A DNA stretch of 64,000 nt, from positions 2,542,001 through 2,606,000 of the forward strand of contig NC_014313.1 of the NCBI RefSeq assembly GCF_000143145.1. Direction: 5' to 3'. Below, one piece after another: positions 17,566-27,207 of this stretch. The notes under the pieces were generated by a model. It was not told the origin of the DNA. It did no database searches and saw only the letters and a list, made by a program, of their open reading frames with translations. A program made the translations under genes and the position numbers. The stretch comes from Hyphomicrobium denitrificans ATCC 51888 (GTDB lineage: Bacteria > Pseudomonadota > Alphaproteobacteria > Rhizobiales > Hyphomicrobiaceae). Each line of letters begins with the position of its first letter. Positions within the stretch are counted from its first letter, which is position 1.

Positions 17566-18405
17566 ATGACACCCCTCGCCCTTCTGACGTATCCGAACAT
17601 CGATCCGATCGCGATCGAGTACGGGCCGATCTCGATCAAGTGGTACGGCATCGCGTATCTCGCGGGCCTTGTGCTCGGCTGGCTGTATATTCGCCGCCTG
17701 ATCTCGACGCCGAGGCTCTGGTTCGCAGACAAGCCGCCCATGACGCTCGAGCGCGTCGATGATCTGCTTCTGTACATGACCGGCGCGGTGATCATCGGCG
17801 GCCGCCTCGGGCAGGTGCTCCTTTACGATCCCGAGTTCTACTTCGCGAACCCGGCGGAAATCGTGAAGGTCTGGAAGGGCGGCATGAGCTTCCACGGCGC
17901 GCTGATCGCGGCCGGACTTTTCATTCTGCTCTTTTCGCGCGTATTCAAAGTCTCCGCACGATCCGTGATGGACCTGTGCTGTGCGGCTGTTCCGATCGGG
18001 CTGTTCTTCGGCCGCATCGCGAACTTCATCAATGCCGAGCACTGGGGACGCACGACGACGGCGGCCGTCGGCATGGTGTTTCCGAACGGCGGACCCGATC
18101 CGCGCCATCCGAGCCAGCTTTATGAGGCGGCGCTCGAAGGCCTCGTGATGTGGATCATCATCCGCTTCGCGACGCATCGCCTGCTGGCGCTGAAACGACC
18201 GGGTCTCGTCACCGGCATCTGGCTCATCTGGTACGCCATCGCGCGTGCGACGTGCGAATTCTTCCGCGAGCCGGAGCCCGATCATATTCTGAATATCGGT
18301 CCGTTCACGGCGGGTCAGGTCTATTGTCTGCCGATGCTGCTGCTCGGCCTCTACATGGTCTGGTCGGCGCGGCAACCGGAGGCCTCAGCAAAGGTGTCCG
18401 CTTGA
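17566..18405 (+). CDS. lgt: Prolipoprotein diacylglyceryl transferase
   Basis: This 279-residue inner-membrane enzyme with about seven transmembrane helices attaches diacylglycerol to lipobox cysteines. The Lgt signature GRIANFINAEHWG lies near residue 150, with upstream YGIAYLAGL and GMSFHGALIA and the C-terminal GPFTAGQVYCLPML. It overlaps midA by 4 bases (TTGA), so lgt-midA-pgeF is one transcript, a typical rhizobial cluster. It would process the three lipoproteins predicted elsewhere in the window. Confidence 0.97.
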   Translation: MTPLALLTYPNIDPIAIEYGPISIKWYGIAYLAGLVLGWLYIRRLISTPRLWFADKPPMTLERVDDLLLYMTGAVIIGGRLGQVLLYDPEFYFANPAEIVKVWKGGMSFHGALIAAGLFILLFSRVFKVSARSVMDLCCAAVPIGLFFGRIANFINAEHWGRTTTAAVGMVFPNGGPDPRHPSQLYEAALEGLVMWIIIRFATHRLLALKRPGLVTGIWLIWYAIARATCEFFREPEPDHILNIGPFTAGQVYCLPMLLLGLYMVWSARQPEASAKVSA

Positions 18406-19541
18406 GCGACGATCCGAGCACGCACCGCGATACGCCGCTCGGGCGGCTGATCAAGGAGGGCATCCAGCGCGATGGACCGATGACGGTCCAGGCGTACATG
18501 GCGCGATGCCTCTGGGACGAGCCGTTCGGTTATTATCGCAGGCAACGGGTTTTCGGGGCGTCTGGCGACTTCATCACGGCCGCCGACATCAGCCAGGTTT
18601 TCGGCGAGCTGATCGGGGTCTGGACGGGTGTCGTCTGGCAGACTGTGTTCGGCGCGCCGGGCACCATCACGCTTGCGGAATACGGACCGGGGCGCGGAAC
18701 CATGATGCGCGACGCGCTGCGCGCTGCCCGCGTCGTGCCGGGATTTATCGAGGCGGTACATCCCTATCTGATCGAAGCGAGCCAGACGCTTTCGCAACTT
18801 CAGGCGACGACGCTCGCGGATTTCCGCAGCCGCGCGACGTGGGGCGCCAAGCTCGATGAGTTTTCACCGCCCGCGATCATCGTTGCGAACGAGTTCCTCG
18901 ATTCCTGGCCGGTCGCGCAGTGGGTCAAGACGGTTGACGGCTGGCGCATTCGAGGCGTGGGTTTGAATGCTTCAGGGCATCTGGAATTCACCGCGGTCGA
19001 CGGCGACTGTCCGCACGAGGCCTTCGATGCCCTGTTGCCCGATGCGCAGGTTGGCGCCGTCGTCGAAACGCAACGGCTTGACCGGCTGGCAGACGCCCTG
19101 CAAAGCCTGATGCAGCGCGGGCCGGTCGTGATGCTGCTGATCGATTATGGGCACACCGCCGCCGCCGCGGGCGATACGCTGCAAGCCGTCCGCGAGCACA
19201 AATATGAATCGCCGCTCGCGTCGCCCGGCGAGGCCGATCTCACCGTGCACGTCAATTTCTACGATCTCGCGTCGACGCTGCATCGCGCCGGGCTCGCTCT
19301 CGACGGTCCGGTGACGCAGGCCGAGTTTCTCGGCGCGGTCGGCATCGTCGAACGCGCGTCTCGGCTGATGTCGGCCAATCCGCAGCGGGCGGGTGAGATC
19401 GAGGCAGGCGTCGCACGTCTTCTTGCGCCAAACGGCATGGGATCGCGCTTCAAGGTGCTCGCGGCTCGGTCTCCGGATTTGCCGCCGCTCCCGGGATTCC
19501 GCGCGTCGAAAGTCGCTAGCGGCGCGCCACAACAAACCTGA
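18402..19541 (+). CDS. MidA/NDUFAF7-family SAM-dependent methyltransferase
   Basis: This 379-residue protein starts at a TTG overlapping the lgt stop; upstream in-frame codons are lgt read in another frame. The family signature is present: DGPMTVQAYMARCL, GYYRRQRVFGASGDFITAADISQVFGELIG, then motif I AEYGPGRGTMMRDALRA and IIVANEFLDSWP. Eukaryotic NDUFAF7/MidA methylates an arginine of a complex I subunit, and the bacterial role is likely similar. pgeF starts 17 bases downstream. Confidence 0.93.
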   Translation: MSDDPSTHRDTPLGRLIKEGIQRDGPMTVQAYMARCLWDEPFGYYRRQRVFGASGDFITAADISQVFGELIGVWTGVVWQTVFGAPGTITLAEYGPGRGTMMRDALRAARVVPGFIEAVHPYLIEASQTLSQLQATTLADFRSRATWGAKLDEFSPPAIIVANEFLDSWPVAQWVKTVDGWRIRGVGLNASGHLEFTAVDGDCPHEAFDALLPDAQVGAVVETQRLDRLADALQSLMQRGPVVMLLIDYGHTAAAAGDTLQAVREHKYESPLASPGEADLTVHVNFYDLASTLHRAGLALDGPVTQAEFLGAVGIVERASRLMSANPQRAGEIEAGVARLLAPNGMGSRFKVLAARSPDLPPLPGFRASKVASGAPQQT

Positions 19542-19557
19542 AGGAGCCGCGCGCGTC

Positions 19558-20331
19558 ATGCTTTCGCCTCTCGTAGCGGAAAACCTCAGTGCGCTGCCGG
19601 GCATACGGCACGGATTTTTCACGCGGCAGGGCGGCGTGTCGCAAGGCATCTACGCGAGCCTCAACTGCGGCCTCGGATCGAATGACGAGCCCGCCTTGGT
19701 GCTCGAAAACCGTCGCCGCATAGCGGATCATCTTGGAGGCTCGGGCGGCGCAATCGTCACGCTCTATCAGGAGCACGGCACGACGGCGCGCGAGGTCACG
19801 AGCTTTCCCGCGCGCGATGCGCTTCCTCACGCCGATGCCGTGGTCTCTGCGACGCCGGGACTTGTCATCGGCGTGCTGACGGCAGATTGCGCACCGGTCC
19901 TGCTCGCGGACGCTGAGGCGGGGGTCGTGGCCGCCGCGCATGCGGGCTGGCGCGGGGCTCTCGGCGGCATCGTCGAAAGCGCGATCCGGGAGATGGAGCG
20001 TCTGGGCGCCCGGCGCGACCGCATCCGGGGCGCGGTCGGACCGTGCATCGGGCAAGACGCCTATGAGGTCGGGCCGGAGTTCGAAGCCGAGTTTCTGAAA
20101 GCCGATCCGGCAAACCAGCAGTTCTTTTCGCGGCCGAGCCAGACGGCACGCCCGCACTTCGATCTCTCCGGCTTTGTCTTGCGACGGCTTCATGACGCGA
20201 AGATCGCGGAGGCCGTCACTCTCGCGACCTGCACTGCCGAGAACGAATCGCTTTTCTTCAGCTACCGGCGCAAAACGAAGCTCGAAGAACCCGATTACGG
20301 CCGTCAAATCTCCGCCATCGTCGTGGCCTAA
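19558..20331 (+). CDS. pgeF: Peptidoglycan editing factor PgeF (YfiH, multicopper polyphenol oxidase family)
   Basis: This 257-residue protein begins at the ATG at 19558 with AAGGAG upstream. Signature parts are IRHGFFTRQGGVSQGIYASLNCGLGS, the metal-binding TADCAPVLL and AAAHAGWRG, and GPCIGQDAYEVGP. Family members act as purine nucleoside phosphorylase/adenosine deaminase-like enzymes and, in E. coli, remove wrongly incorporated residues from peptidoglycan precursors. It is the third gene of the lgt cluster. Confidence 0.95.
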   Translation: MLSPLVAENLSALPGIRHGFFTRQGGVSQGIYASLNCGLGSNDEPALVLENRRRIADHLGGSGGAIVTLYQEHGTTAREVTSFPARDALPHADAVVSATPGLVIGVLTADCAPVLLADAEAGVVAAAHAGWRGALGGIVESAIREMERLGARRDRIRGAVGPCIGQDAYEVGPEFEAEFLKADPANQQFFSRPSQTARPHFDLSGFVLRRLHDAKIAEAVTLATCTAENESLFFSYRRKTKLEEPDYGRQISAIVVA

Positions 20332-20533
20332 TCGCATAATCCACAGCGGAGTCCGACTTGACGCCCGTGTTTCGCGGGCTGATCACACTTTCGCTGGGCT
20401 GACGTCTGGACGGGCAGAGGCGGGCTGATCTAGAGGGGTTATGTCAGTCCGGTAGTATCTGAGGGAGTTCAGGCCGCGGGGTATAGTAATTCCGGCCGCC
20501 GGGAAGTTGCGGTTGGTCAAGGGGGGACGTCAC

Positions 20534-21580
20534 GTGGCGACCTTATGCTCTGCTCGGACGCGCGCGCGCGGAAGATATCTTGTTTCGATTAAATCGGCGC
20601 TCTGCGCGTCGGTTCTCGCTCTCGGACTCGGCGGCTGCTCGTCGACACCGAGCATCCTCGGCGGCGGCGATTCAGCGCCACAGGCTTCGCTGACACAGCC
20701 GAGCGCGGCGACGCCCGTCTCGTCTCGAACGGCGAAAATTCAGATCGCTCCGATCATCGGCTCGCCCGACAATGTCGCGCGCGATCTGCAGACCGAGCTC
20801 TCCTCCGCGATCGGGCGTAACGGCCTGACCGTCGCGGCGTCGACCGATGCCACGGGCGAGTATGTGCTGCGCGGCTACATCGTTGCGGCGCGCGAAAAGA
20901 CGAAAGCGAAGATTTCCTACATCTGGGACGTGACCGATCAGACGGGCAAACGCGTCCATCGCATCACGGGTGAAGAAGTCGTCGCGGGCGCAGGCAAAGA
21001 TCCGTGGGCTGCCGTGACGCCGCCTGTCATCCAAGCCATCTCCGACAAGACCGCGAAGCAGATTGCAAGCTGGCTGCCGGGCGCCGGTGCCATCGTCGCG
21101 TCGAACACGCAGGCCGCAGGCACGTCGCAGTCCGCTGTGCCGGCCGCGCCGAGAGCGACTTACGAAACGGCATCCACGCAACAGCCGTCGCCGACGACGG
21201 GAAGCATCGCGACCTCGGGTCCGGTCACGGCTATCGTTCCGGCCGTCACGGGTGCGCCGGGCGATGGCGGAAGCTCGTTGACCCTGGCGATCCAGCGCGA
21301 GCTTTCGAAGCACGGTATGAGCCTCGCCAACACGCCTGACGCCCGCTCCTACAAGGTCGAAGGCAAGGTCGCGCTTGGGGCAACCAAAGACGGCAAGCAG
21401 CCGATCCAGATCGACTGGAACGTGCTCGATCCGTCGGGCAAGAAGCTCGGCACGGTTTCGCAGAAGAACGAAGTGCCGCAAGGCTCGCTCGACGGTGCCT
21501 GGGGCAAAACGGCAGATGCCGCCGCCGCAGCTGCTGCACAAGGCATCATCAAGTTGCTGCCGGATAAAAGCATAAATTAA
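20534..21580 (+). CDS. Lipoprotein with two tandem homologous domains
   Basis: I start at the GTG at 20534 because GGGGGG lies 7 bases upstream. The 348-residue product has an extended basic N-region, a hydrophobic stretch, and lipobox LGLGGC-SS. Two related domains follow (~60-175 and ~240-345). Each holds a beta-rich segment with an L..ELS..GR/KHG(L/M) helix, a (VL)xG-rich strand pair (YVLRGYIVAAR / YKVEGKVALGA), an (I/W)D(V/W) strand and a final D.TA..IA..LP / AAAQGIIKLLP helix. An Ala/Ser/Thr/Pro-rich linker of ~50 residues connects them. Function unknown. Confidence 0.82.
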   Translation: MATLCSARTRARGRYLVSIKSALCASVLALGLGGCSSTPSILGGGDSAPQASLTQPSAATPVSSRTAKIQIAPIIGSPDNVARDLQTELSSAIGRNGLTVAASTDATGEYVLRGYIVAAREKTKAKISYIWDVTDQTGKRVHRITGEEVVAGAGKDPWAAVTPPVIQAISDKTAKQIASWLPGAGAIVASNTQAAGTSQSAVPAAPRATYETASTQQPSPTTGSIATSGPVTAIVPAVTGAPGDGGSSLTLAIQRELSKHGMSLANTPDARSYKVEGKVALGATKDGKQPIQIDWNVLDPSGKKLGTVSQKNEVPQGSLDGAWGKTADAAAAAAAQGIIKLLPDKSIN

Positions 21581-21688
21581 GCAACCGGGTGGCGTGACAA
21601 CATCTCGTCATAAATCAGGGCTCGGACGGTTGAATCGTCCGGGCCCAATTGCTACAAGCCCGCCCATAACAACGGTTCTGGAGTGCAC

Positions 21689-22684
21689 ATGCCTTTCGAC
21701 ATCAAAGGTGATGACGCCCGGAGCTTGGCGGGTCGAGGAAAGCTGGGCGTGAAGATCGTCGCGGGTAACAGCAATCGGCCACTAGCAGATGCGATCTGCG
21801 CGTACCTGAAGCTGCCGATGGCCAAGGGCCAGGTGAAGCGCTTCGCGGACATGGAAGTCTTCGTCGAAATTCAGGAGAACGTTCGCGGCCAGGACGTGTT
21901 CGTCATCCAGTCGACGTCGTTTCCCGCCAACGACAATATGATGGAGCTGCTGATCCTGATGGACGCGCTGAAGCGCTCGTCGGCGCGGCGCATCACAGCG
22001 GTCATTCCCTACTTCGGATATGCGCGCCAGGATCGCAAACCCGGCCCGCGCACGCCGATTTCAGCGAAGCTCGTCGCCAACCTCATCGAGCGCGCCGGCG
22101 CCCAGCGCGTGCTGACGCTTGATCTGCACGCTGGTCAGATCCAGGGCTTCTTCGACATCCCGACCGACAACCTCTTCGCAGCGCCAGTCATGACGCGCGA
22201 CATTGAAGAGAATTTCGGAAGCACGGAAGACATCGTCGTCGTATCGCCGGACGTCGGTGGCGTCGTCAGAGCGCGCGCGCTCGCCAAGCGCATCGGCGCT
22301 CCGATCGCGATCTGCGACAAGCGCCGTGAACGTCCGGGCGAGAGCGAAGTCATGAACGTCATCGGCGACGTCGATGGTAAGCGCTGCATTCTGATCGACG
22401 ACATCGTCGATTCCGGCGGCACGCTGGTGAATGCCGCCGAAGCGCTGCTGAAGAACGGCGCGACGGAAGTTTCCGCGTACATCTCGCACGGTGTACTTTC
22501 GGGCGGCGCGGTCAGCCGAATTCAGAATTCGCGTCTGAAATCGCTGGTCATTACGGACTCGATCCTGCCGACGGAAGCCGTCAGAGCCGCCAAGAACATT
22601 CGCGTTATTTCGATCGCGCCGCTGATCGGCGAAGCGATCCTGCGCACGAGCCGCGAAGAGAGCGTCTCAAGCCTCTTCTACTGA
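21689..22684 (+). CDS. prs: Ribose-phosphate pyrophosphokinase
   Basis: This 331-residue enzyme makes PRPP from ribose-5-phosphate and ATP. The start at 21689 follows GGAG; a GTG two codons earlier is possible. Conserved parts are the [15 protein letters not shown] opening, [39 protein letters not shown] with its ATP-binding flexible loop, and the PRPP-binding [17 protein letters not shown]. There is an N-terminal extension of ~20 residues relative to the common enzyme. The PRPP made here feeds Apt elsewhere in the window. Confidence 0.96.
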   Translation: MPFDIKGDDARSLAGRGKLGVKIVAGNSNRPLADAICAYLKLPMAKGQVKRFADMEVFVEIQENVRGQDVFVIQSTSFPANDNMMELLILMDALKRSSARRITAVIPYFGYARQDRKPGPRTPISAKLVANLIERAGAQRVLTLDLHAGQIQGFFDIPTDNLFAAPVMTRDIEENFGSTEDIVVVSPDVGGVVRARALAKRIGAPIAICDKRRERPGESEVMNVIGDVDGKRCILIDDIVDSGGTLVNAAEALLKNGATEVSAYISHGVLSGGAVSRIQNSRLKSLVITDSILPTEAVRAAKNIRVISIAPLIGEAILRTSREESVSSLFY

Positions 22685-22806
22685 TCCCAAAATCACGCTG
22701 CGATCGGAAAATTGCCCGCCGCCGTGTTTGTGATGGCCGGGAAAAATTCCTCATGCCATAGCTTCCTCAGCAAAAATGACGGGGATTCAATTCCCGCGGG
22801 GGAAGC

Positions 22807-23736
22807 GTGCATCGGGACTCGGCGCGCATATTGATCAGACGCCTTATCGCGCTCGCAGTTTCGATCGCCGCGAGCGCGTGCGCGACCGCTGCTGTCGCCG
22901 GTCCATCCCTCGACCAATTTGAAATCAAGAACCTCGAGTCTGTACCGGGCGCCATCGAGATCCAGAGCCAGAACGATTTTTCGTCGGGCAATCCGAGACG
23001 CCGCGTCCTGCCGGATGGCTCCGGCATCATCGCAGATCCGAATACGATTACTCGACAACGCGAGGGGCTGGAGATCGAGGTTGGGCTGACGTCGTTCGTG
23101 AAAATACGCCTCGGCGTCGAATTCGAGCAGGGCCGGATCGACGATCCGAAATCGTTCAGCGATGCGCAGCGGATAGGGCCGCTGGAATTCGACGGCTACG
23201 GCGCGGAATCCATCTGGACTGTCATTCCCAGAAAAGGCGATGGCATCGGCGCGGGCTTTCTCGTCCAGTGGGAACAGTCGGCGCATTCGGATGAAGCATC
23301 GACGCTGACAATCGGGCCGATCTTCGAATGGCAGCAGGGCGCGTGGAGCGCGTCGCTCAATCCAACCGTCATACAGTATTTCGGAGGCGAACCCGAGGAC
23401 AAGCACAAGATCGATTTCGGTTACGCGGTGCGCGTCATGTACCAGTCTTCGAAAGAACATGCCCTGGCGCTGGAATCGTATGGCGGGATCGAGCGCATCA
23501 GCGGCGGCAACATCGGCGAAGCGGAACGTCTTTTCGGAAAATTCAATCAGTATCGTCTTGGACCCGTTTTTTATTGGACATTTGGTGACGATGACGATGA
23601 CGAGGCGTCGTCCGGCAATAAAAAAGAAGAGGCAGAGCGCAACGTCGAGACTACGATCGGCACGGGGCTGCTCTTCGGTCTCAATAAAGACACGCCTGCC
23701 ACAACATTGAAACTTAGCGTCGAGATAGATTACTGA
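22807..23736 (+). CDS. Putative outer-membrane/periplasmic barrel protein
   Basis: The GTG at 22807 is preceded by GGGGGAAG and opens on an Arg-rich signal peptide ending ATAAVA-GP. The 309-residue product consists of alternating beta segments with aromatic girdle residues (SIWTVIPRKGDGIGAGFLVQW, TIGPIFEWQQGAWSASLNPTVIQYFGGE) and ends LKLSVEIDY, an aromatic terminal residue typical of outer-membrane barrels. An Asp/Glu/Lys-rich loop (DDDDDEASSGNKKEEAE) lies near residue 270. No family is recognised. It is monocistronic between prs and the dehydrogenase. Confidence 0.72.
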   Translation: MHRDSARILIRRLIALAVSIAASACATAAVAGPSLDQFEIKNLESVPGAIEIQSQNDFSSGNPRRRVLPDGSGIIADPNTITRQREGLEIEVGLTSFVKIRLGVEFEQGRIDDPKSFSDAQRIGPLEFDGYGAESIWTVIPRKGDGIGAGFLVQWEQSAHSDEASTLTIGPIFEWQQGAWSASLNPTVIQYFGGEPEDKHKIDFGYAVRVMYQSSKEHALALESYGGIERISGGNIGEAERLFGKFNQYRLGPVFYWTFGDDDDDEASSGNKKEEAERNVETTIGTGLLFGLNKDTPATTLKLSVEIDY

Positions 23737-23841
23737 ATTTTTCAGGCCGTTTCGCAAAAAGACCGGCGCCAAGCGGAGCGAATTGATATCGCTCGCACTG
23801 CAATCAATCCCAATCGCAAGTCGTGAAATGAGGATCGATAC

Positions 23842-24846
23842 ATGACAATCAAAGGCTGGGCCGCGACAGCGGCGAACCGTCCTCTCGAACCGTTCGAATA
23901 CGATCCGGGCCCTCTCGGCGCCGACGACGTCGAAGTTGCCGTCGAGCATTGCGGCATCTGCCATTCCGATGCGTCGATGATGAGCAACGAGTGGGGCATC
24001 ACGACGTATCCGATCATTCCGGGACACGAGGTGATCGGCAAAATCGTCGCTCTCGGCTCAAACGCCAAAGGACTGACGATCGGCCAGCGCGTCGGCATCG
24101 GCTGGGCATCCGGCAACTGCATGCACTGCGAACAATGCGTTTCGGGCGATGGCAATCTTTGTCCGCAAGGTCAGGCGACCATCGTCGGCCGGCATGGAGG
24201 TTTTGCCGATCGCGTGCGCGTGCAGTGGCCTTGGGCGGCTCCCATTCCGGATGGGCTCAGCGCCCGAGATGCGGGACCTCTGATGTGTGGCGGCGTCACT
24301 GTATTCACGCCTTTCCGCGCCTTTGACGTGCGTCCGACGGATCGCGTTGGCGTTGTCGGCATCGGCGGTCTCGGGCACCTCGCTTTGCAGTTTGCCAAGG
24401 CGTGGGGCTGCGAAGTGACCGCTTTCACCTCCAACGATTCCAAAGCCGATGAAGCGCGCGGTTTCGGAGCGCATAACATCGTCAACTCGCGCAACGAAGA
24501 TGCGATCAAGAAAGCGGCGCGCACGCTCGATCTGCTGATCGTGACCGTCAACGTGCCGCTCGACTGGCGCGCCATGCTGGCGACGCTCAGGCCGAAAGGC
24601 CGGCTGCATTTCGTCGGCGCGGTTCTCGAACCCATTCCGGTTCACGCGTTCGACATCATCATGACGCAGCGGAGCGTTTCAGGTTCGCCCAACGGCGCGC
24701 CGACGACGACTGCGCAGATGCTGAACTTTGCTGCGCGTCACAACATCCTGCCGCAGACGGAGCACTTCCCGCTGGCGAAGGTGAACGACGCGATGCAGCA
24801 CCTGCTCGACGGCAAGGCGCGCTATCGCATCGTGCTCGACATGTAA
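23842..24846 (+). CDS. Zinc-dependent NAD(P)H alcohol dehydrogenase (cinnamyl/YahK type)
   Basis: This 334-residue MDR enzyme has catalytic zinc ligands in CGICHSD and GHEVIGKI, and structural zinc cysteines in CMHCEQCVSGDGNLC. The Rossmann motif is VGVVGIGGLGHLALQFAKAWG. The FASN region (TSNDSKADEARGFG) and the length fit aldehyde reductases of the YahK/CAD group, which reduce a range of aldehydes with NADPH. It converges on zur with a 32-base gap. Confidence 0.92.
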   Translation: MTIKGWAATAANRPLEPFEYDPGPLGADDVEVAVEHCGICHSDASMMSNEWGITTYPIIPGHEVIGKIVALGSNAKGLTIGQRVGIGWASGNCMHCEQCVSGDGNLCPQGQATIVGRHGGFADRVRVQWPWAAPIPDGLSARDAGPLMCGGVTVFTPFRAFDVRPTDRVGVVGIGGLGHLALQFAKAWGCEVTAFTSNDSKADEARGFGAHNIVNSRNEDAIKKAARTLDLLIVTVNVPLDWRAMLATLRPKGRLHFVGAVLEPIPVHAFDIIMTQRSVSGSPNGAPTTTAQMLNFAARHNILPQTEHFPLAKVNDAMQHLLDGKARYRIVLDM

Positions 24847-24878
24847 GGCTTGGTGGAAACGTACAGAGCGGGCGGCGC

Positions 24879-25304
24879 TCAGTCGATGCCGCCCGACACG
24901 CAAGCCGCGCAACGGCCGCGCAATTCCATCGTCATCGAACGCACCTTGAAGTCGTTCTTGCCCGCCCAGCTCTGCAGGCTTTTGACGGCGGCGGGGCTGT
25001 CGAATTCCTTAACCGTCCCGCAGGCGTCACAGATGGCGAACACGGCCTTGCCCTGGTGGTGCGGGTGCTCGCAAGCGACGAACGCGTTCAGGCTTTCGAG
25101 CCGGTGCGCGAGGCCGTCGTCGATCAAGCGTTGTAGAGCCCTATAAACGGTCGGCGGGGCGCTGACGCCTTTGACGCGGACCTTTTCGATCAACTCATAG
25201 GCGCTGAGCGGGCGGCCGACGTCGCGCAGGGCTTCGACGATGATCTTGTCCTGATCGGCCGCACTCCGGCGCTTGGAAGGCTTTCGGACCATACTTTGCG
25301 GCAT
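24879..25304 (-). CDS. zur: Fur-family zinc-uptake regulator (Zur-like)
   Basis: This 141-residue Fur-family repressor starts at MPQSMVRKPSKRR (25304). Its N-terminal winged helix has LSAYELIEKVRVKGVSAPPTVYRALQRL, and its C-terminal half has the metal-site segment VACEHPHHQGKAVFAICDACG and a second CxxC (CAACVSG). The CxxC pairs and the EHPHHQG segment fit Zur rather than Fur or PerR. Zur with zinc represses zinc uptake genes, but none is nearby, so it acts in trans. It is divergent from rplY. Confidence 0.85.
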   Translation of the reverse strand: MPQSMVRKPSKRRSAADQDKIIVEALRDVGRPLSAYELIEKVRVKGVSAPPTVYRALQRLIDDGLAHRLESLNAFVACEHPHHQGKAVFAICDACGTVKEFDSPAAVKSLQSWAGKNDFKVRSMTMELRGRCAACVSGGID

Positions 25305-25575
25305 CTCCAGACCCCGACCTGCCGGACGAATCGTCCACATTTTCTACGGCGCCGGACTAATATGCTGATTTCCGGGGTAACTTTCCAGTCTGCTCGAAGT
25401 AAAGGCTGACGCAGGGACCCGGCCGGCAAGCATTGCGCGTGCCGCCAAGCCCGGTTATACACCCGCCATCTCATGAAGACATTCCTGAGACGCCGCACGG
25501 CACCCTTGGAGGCCGGTTCGCGGCTTTTGGCTCTTTCCGATAGGCGGAGAGAGCATAACACTCGGAGACGATGCC

Positions 25576-26304
25576 ATGTCTGAGCTCATCACGCTCAAGG
25601 CTACGGCGCGCCCGCGTGCAGGCAAGGGGGCCGCACGCCAAGCTCGCCGCGATGGAAATGTACCCGCCGTCATTTACGGCAACCAAGAAACCCCGGAAAC
25701 GATCAACCTCGAATACAACGAGCTGTGGAAGCAGGTCCTGCGCGGCCACTTCACCTCGACCGCGATCGAACTCGACGTCGAAGGCACGAAGCACATCGTG
25801 CTTGCTCGCGACGTGCAGGTCGATCCCATTCGCGACACGCCGTTGCATGTCGATTTCCAGCGCGTCGGCAAGGACGGCGTCATTCGGGTTTCGATTCCGA
25901 TGCACTTCGTGAACGAGACGCTCTCGCCCGGCTTGAAGCGCGGCGGCGTGCTCAACATCGTGCGCCACGACGTGGAAGTCTTTGCGCCGTACGACAAGAT
26001 TCCGCGCTTCTTCGAGATCAACCTCGAAGGCCTCGAGATCGGACGCTCGATCCACATTTCGGCCGTCAACATGCCGGAAGGCGTGACGCCGGTGATCAAG
26101 AACCGCGATTTCACGATCGCAACGATCGCAGGCGCGCTGAAGGGCGATGACGACTCCGCGTCGTCGACGTCTGACGCTGCTGCTCCTGCCGATGCGAAGG
26201 GTGCGGCTCCCGCCGCTGCCGGCAAGGCCGCTGCGCCTGCAGCGAAGGGCGCGGCTCCGGCCGCTGCTAAGCCTGCTGCCGCAAAGCCTGCCGCGAAGAA
26301 GTAA
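25576..26304 (+). CDS. rplY: 50S ribosomal protein L25 (CTC type)
   Basis: This 242-residue protein is the long CTC-type L25 that binds 5S rRNA. N-terminal L25 features are TARPRAGKGAARQARRDGNVPAVIYG and HIVLARDVQVDPIRDTPLHVDFQRV; the C-terminal beta domain contains EGLEIGRSIHISAVNMPEGVTPVI. The last ~50 residues are Ala/Pro/Lys low complexity. Pairing with pth downstream is the standard alphaproteobacterial order. A hairpin lies between them. Confidence 0.96.
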   Translation: MSELITLKATARPRAGKGAARQARRDGNVPAVIYGNQETPETINLEYNELWKQVLRGHFTSTAIELDVEGTKHIVLARDVQVDPIRDTPLHVDFQRVGKDGVIRVSIPMHFVNETLSPGLKRGGVLNIVRHDVEVFAPYDKIPRFFEINLEGLEIGRSIHISAVNMPEGVTPVIKNRDFTIATIAGALKGDDDSASSTSDAAAPADAKGAAPAAAGKAAAPAAKGAAPAAAKPAAAKPAAKK

Positions 26305-26312
26305 AATAAACG

Positions 26313-26340
26313 AACGGCGCGGTCGTCAGATCGCGCCGTT
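26313..26340 (+). terminator. Hairpin after rplY
   Basis: AACGGCGCG and CGCGCCGTT form a nine-base-pair stem with a ten-base loop, nine bases after the rplY stop. Only a short T run follows, so it may attenuate rather than fully separate rplY from pth. Confidence 0.6.
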
Positions 26341-26371
26341 TCTGCCTGAGGCGGAAGGCAAAGTCTTTGTA

Positions 26372-26412
26372 GCGCCTTCCGGCCGGCTCGCCGGAGGCGA
26401 GTCGGAAGGCGC
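26372..26412 (+). repeat. 41-nt palindromic element, copy A
   Basis: The element starts GCGCCTTCCGGCCGGCTC and ends GAGTCGGAAGGCGC, folding into a two-part stem (GCGCCTTCC/GGAAGGCGC and CTCGCC/GGCGAG) with an asymmetric GGCCGG/T interior. It ends 8 bases before the pth start, so its 3' arm contains the only purine-rich ribosome-binding candidate. Two more copies lie at 55078 and 55146. Confidence 0.85.
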
Positions 26413-26420
26413 AAGCAAAA

Positions 26421-27164
26421 ATGAAGCTCTTCGTCGGTCTCGGAAATCCCGGTGAAAAGTACAGCGCCAACCGCCACAACATCGGTTTCCTGGCGCTCGA
26501 CCGGATCGCGGAGCGTCACGGCTTCGCGCCGTGGCGGAAGAAATTCCAAGGACTCGTTTCGGAAGGCACGATCGGCACGGACCGCGTTCTGCTGCTGAAG
26601 CCCGAAACGTACATGAACGAAAGCGGCCGCTCAGTCGGCGAAGCACAGCGCTTTCTCAAGATTCCCATATCCGACGTCTACGTCTTCCACGACGAACTCG
26701 ATCTCGCGCCGGGCAAGGTGAAGGTGAAAGCGGGCGGCGGCAACGCGGGTCACAACGGCCTGCGCTCGATCTCGGCACACCTCGAAAATGACTACAAACG
26801 CGTGCGTCTCGGCATCGGCCATCCGGGCGCCAAGGATGCCGTCGTCCATTACGTGCTCAACGATTTCGCGAAATCGGAACGCGGGTGGCTGTCGGATCTC
26901 CTCGACGCGGTTTCGGACGCCGCGCCCTATCTCGCAAAAGGCGATGACTCGCGCTTCCTGAGCGACGTCGCGAAAACGCTTTATGCCGAGCCAGCGCCCA
27001 AGAAAACCAAGGACGCATCCGAGGATGAGGCTCGGCCGCCCGTCAAAAAGCCGGCCTCCACGTCACACCCGTCCGGAGAACGCTCCTCCAAACGGCAATC
27101 GGCGCTTGCCGAGAACTTGAAAAAATGGCTCGGTGCGCGAAAGTCGGGAGATGGCGACGCGTAA
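26421..27164 (+). CDS. pth: Peptidyl-tRNA hydrolase
   Basis: This 247-residue enzyme recycles peptidyl-tRNA released by stalled ribosomes. The core (1-190) carries [22 protein letters not shown] with the catalytic His, then [24 protein letters not shown] and [14 protein letters not shown] Lys/Ser/Pro-rich tail of ~55 residues extends beyond the usual ~190-residue length. A palindromic repeat immediately precedes the start and could influence translation. Confidence 0.97.
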   Translation: MKLFVGLGNPGEKYSANRHNIGFLALDRIAERHGFAPWRKKFQGLVSEGTIGTDRVLLLKPETYMNESGRSVGEAQRFLKIPISDVYVFHDELDLAPGKVKVKAGGGNAGHNGLRSISAHLENDYKRVRLGIGHPGAKDAVVHYVLNDFAKSERGWLSDLLDAVSDAAPYLAKGDDSRFLSDVAKTLYAEPAPKKTKDASEDEARPPVKKPASTSHPSGERSSKRQSALAENLKKWLGARKSGDGDA

Positions 27165-27207
27165 CGCGTTTCGCCCGGGGCACAAGTTCGAGCGTTGAGG
27201 TTTGCCG

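Noticed and set aside
22693..24027. 444-codon minus-strand ORF
   Set aside because: Spans the outer-membrane-type gene and the dehydrogenase start in antisense; no domain.
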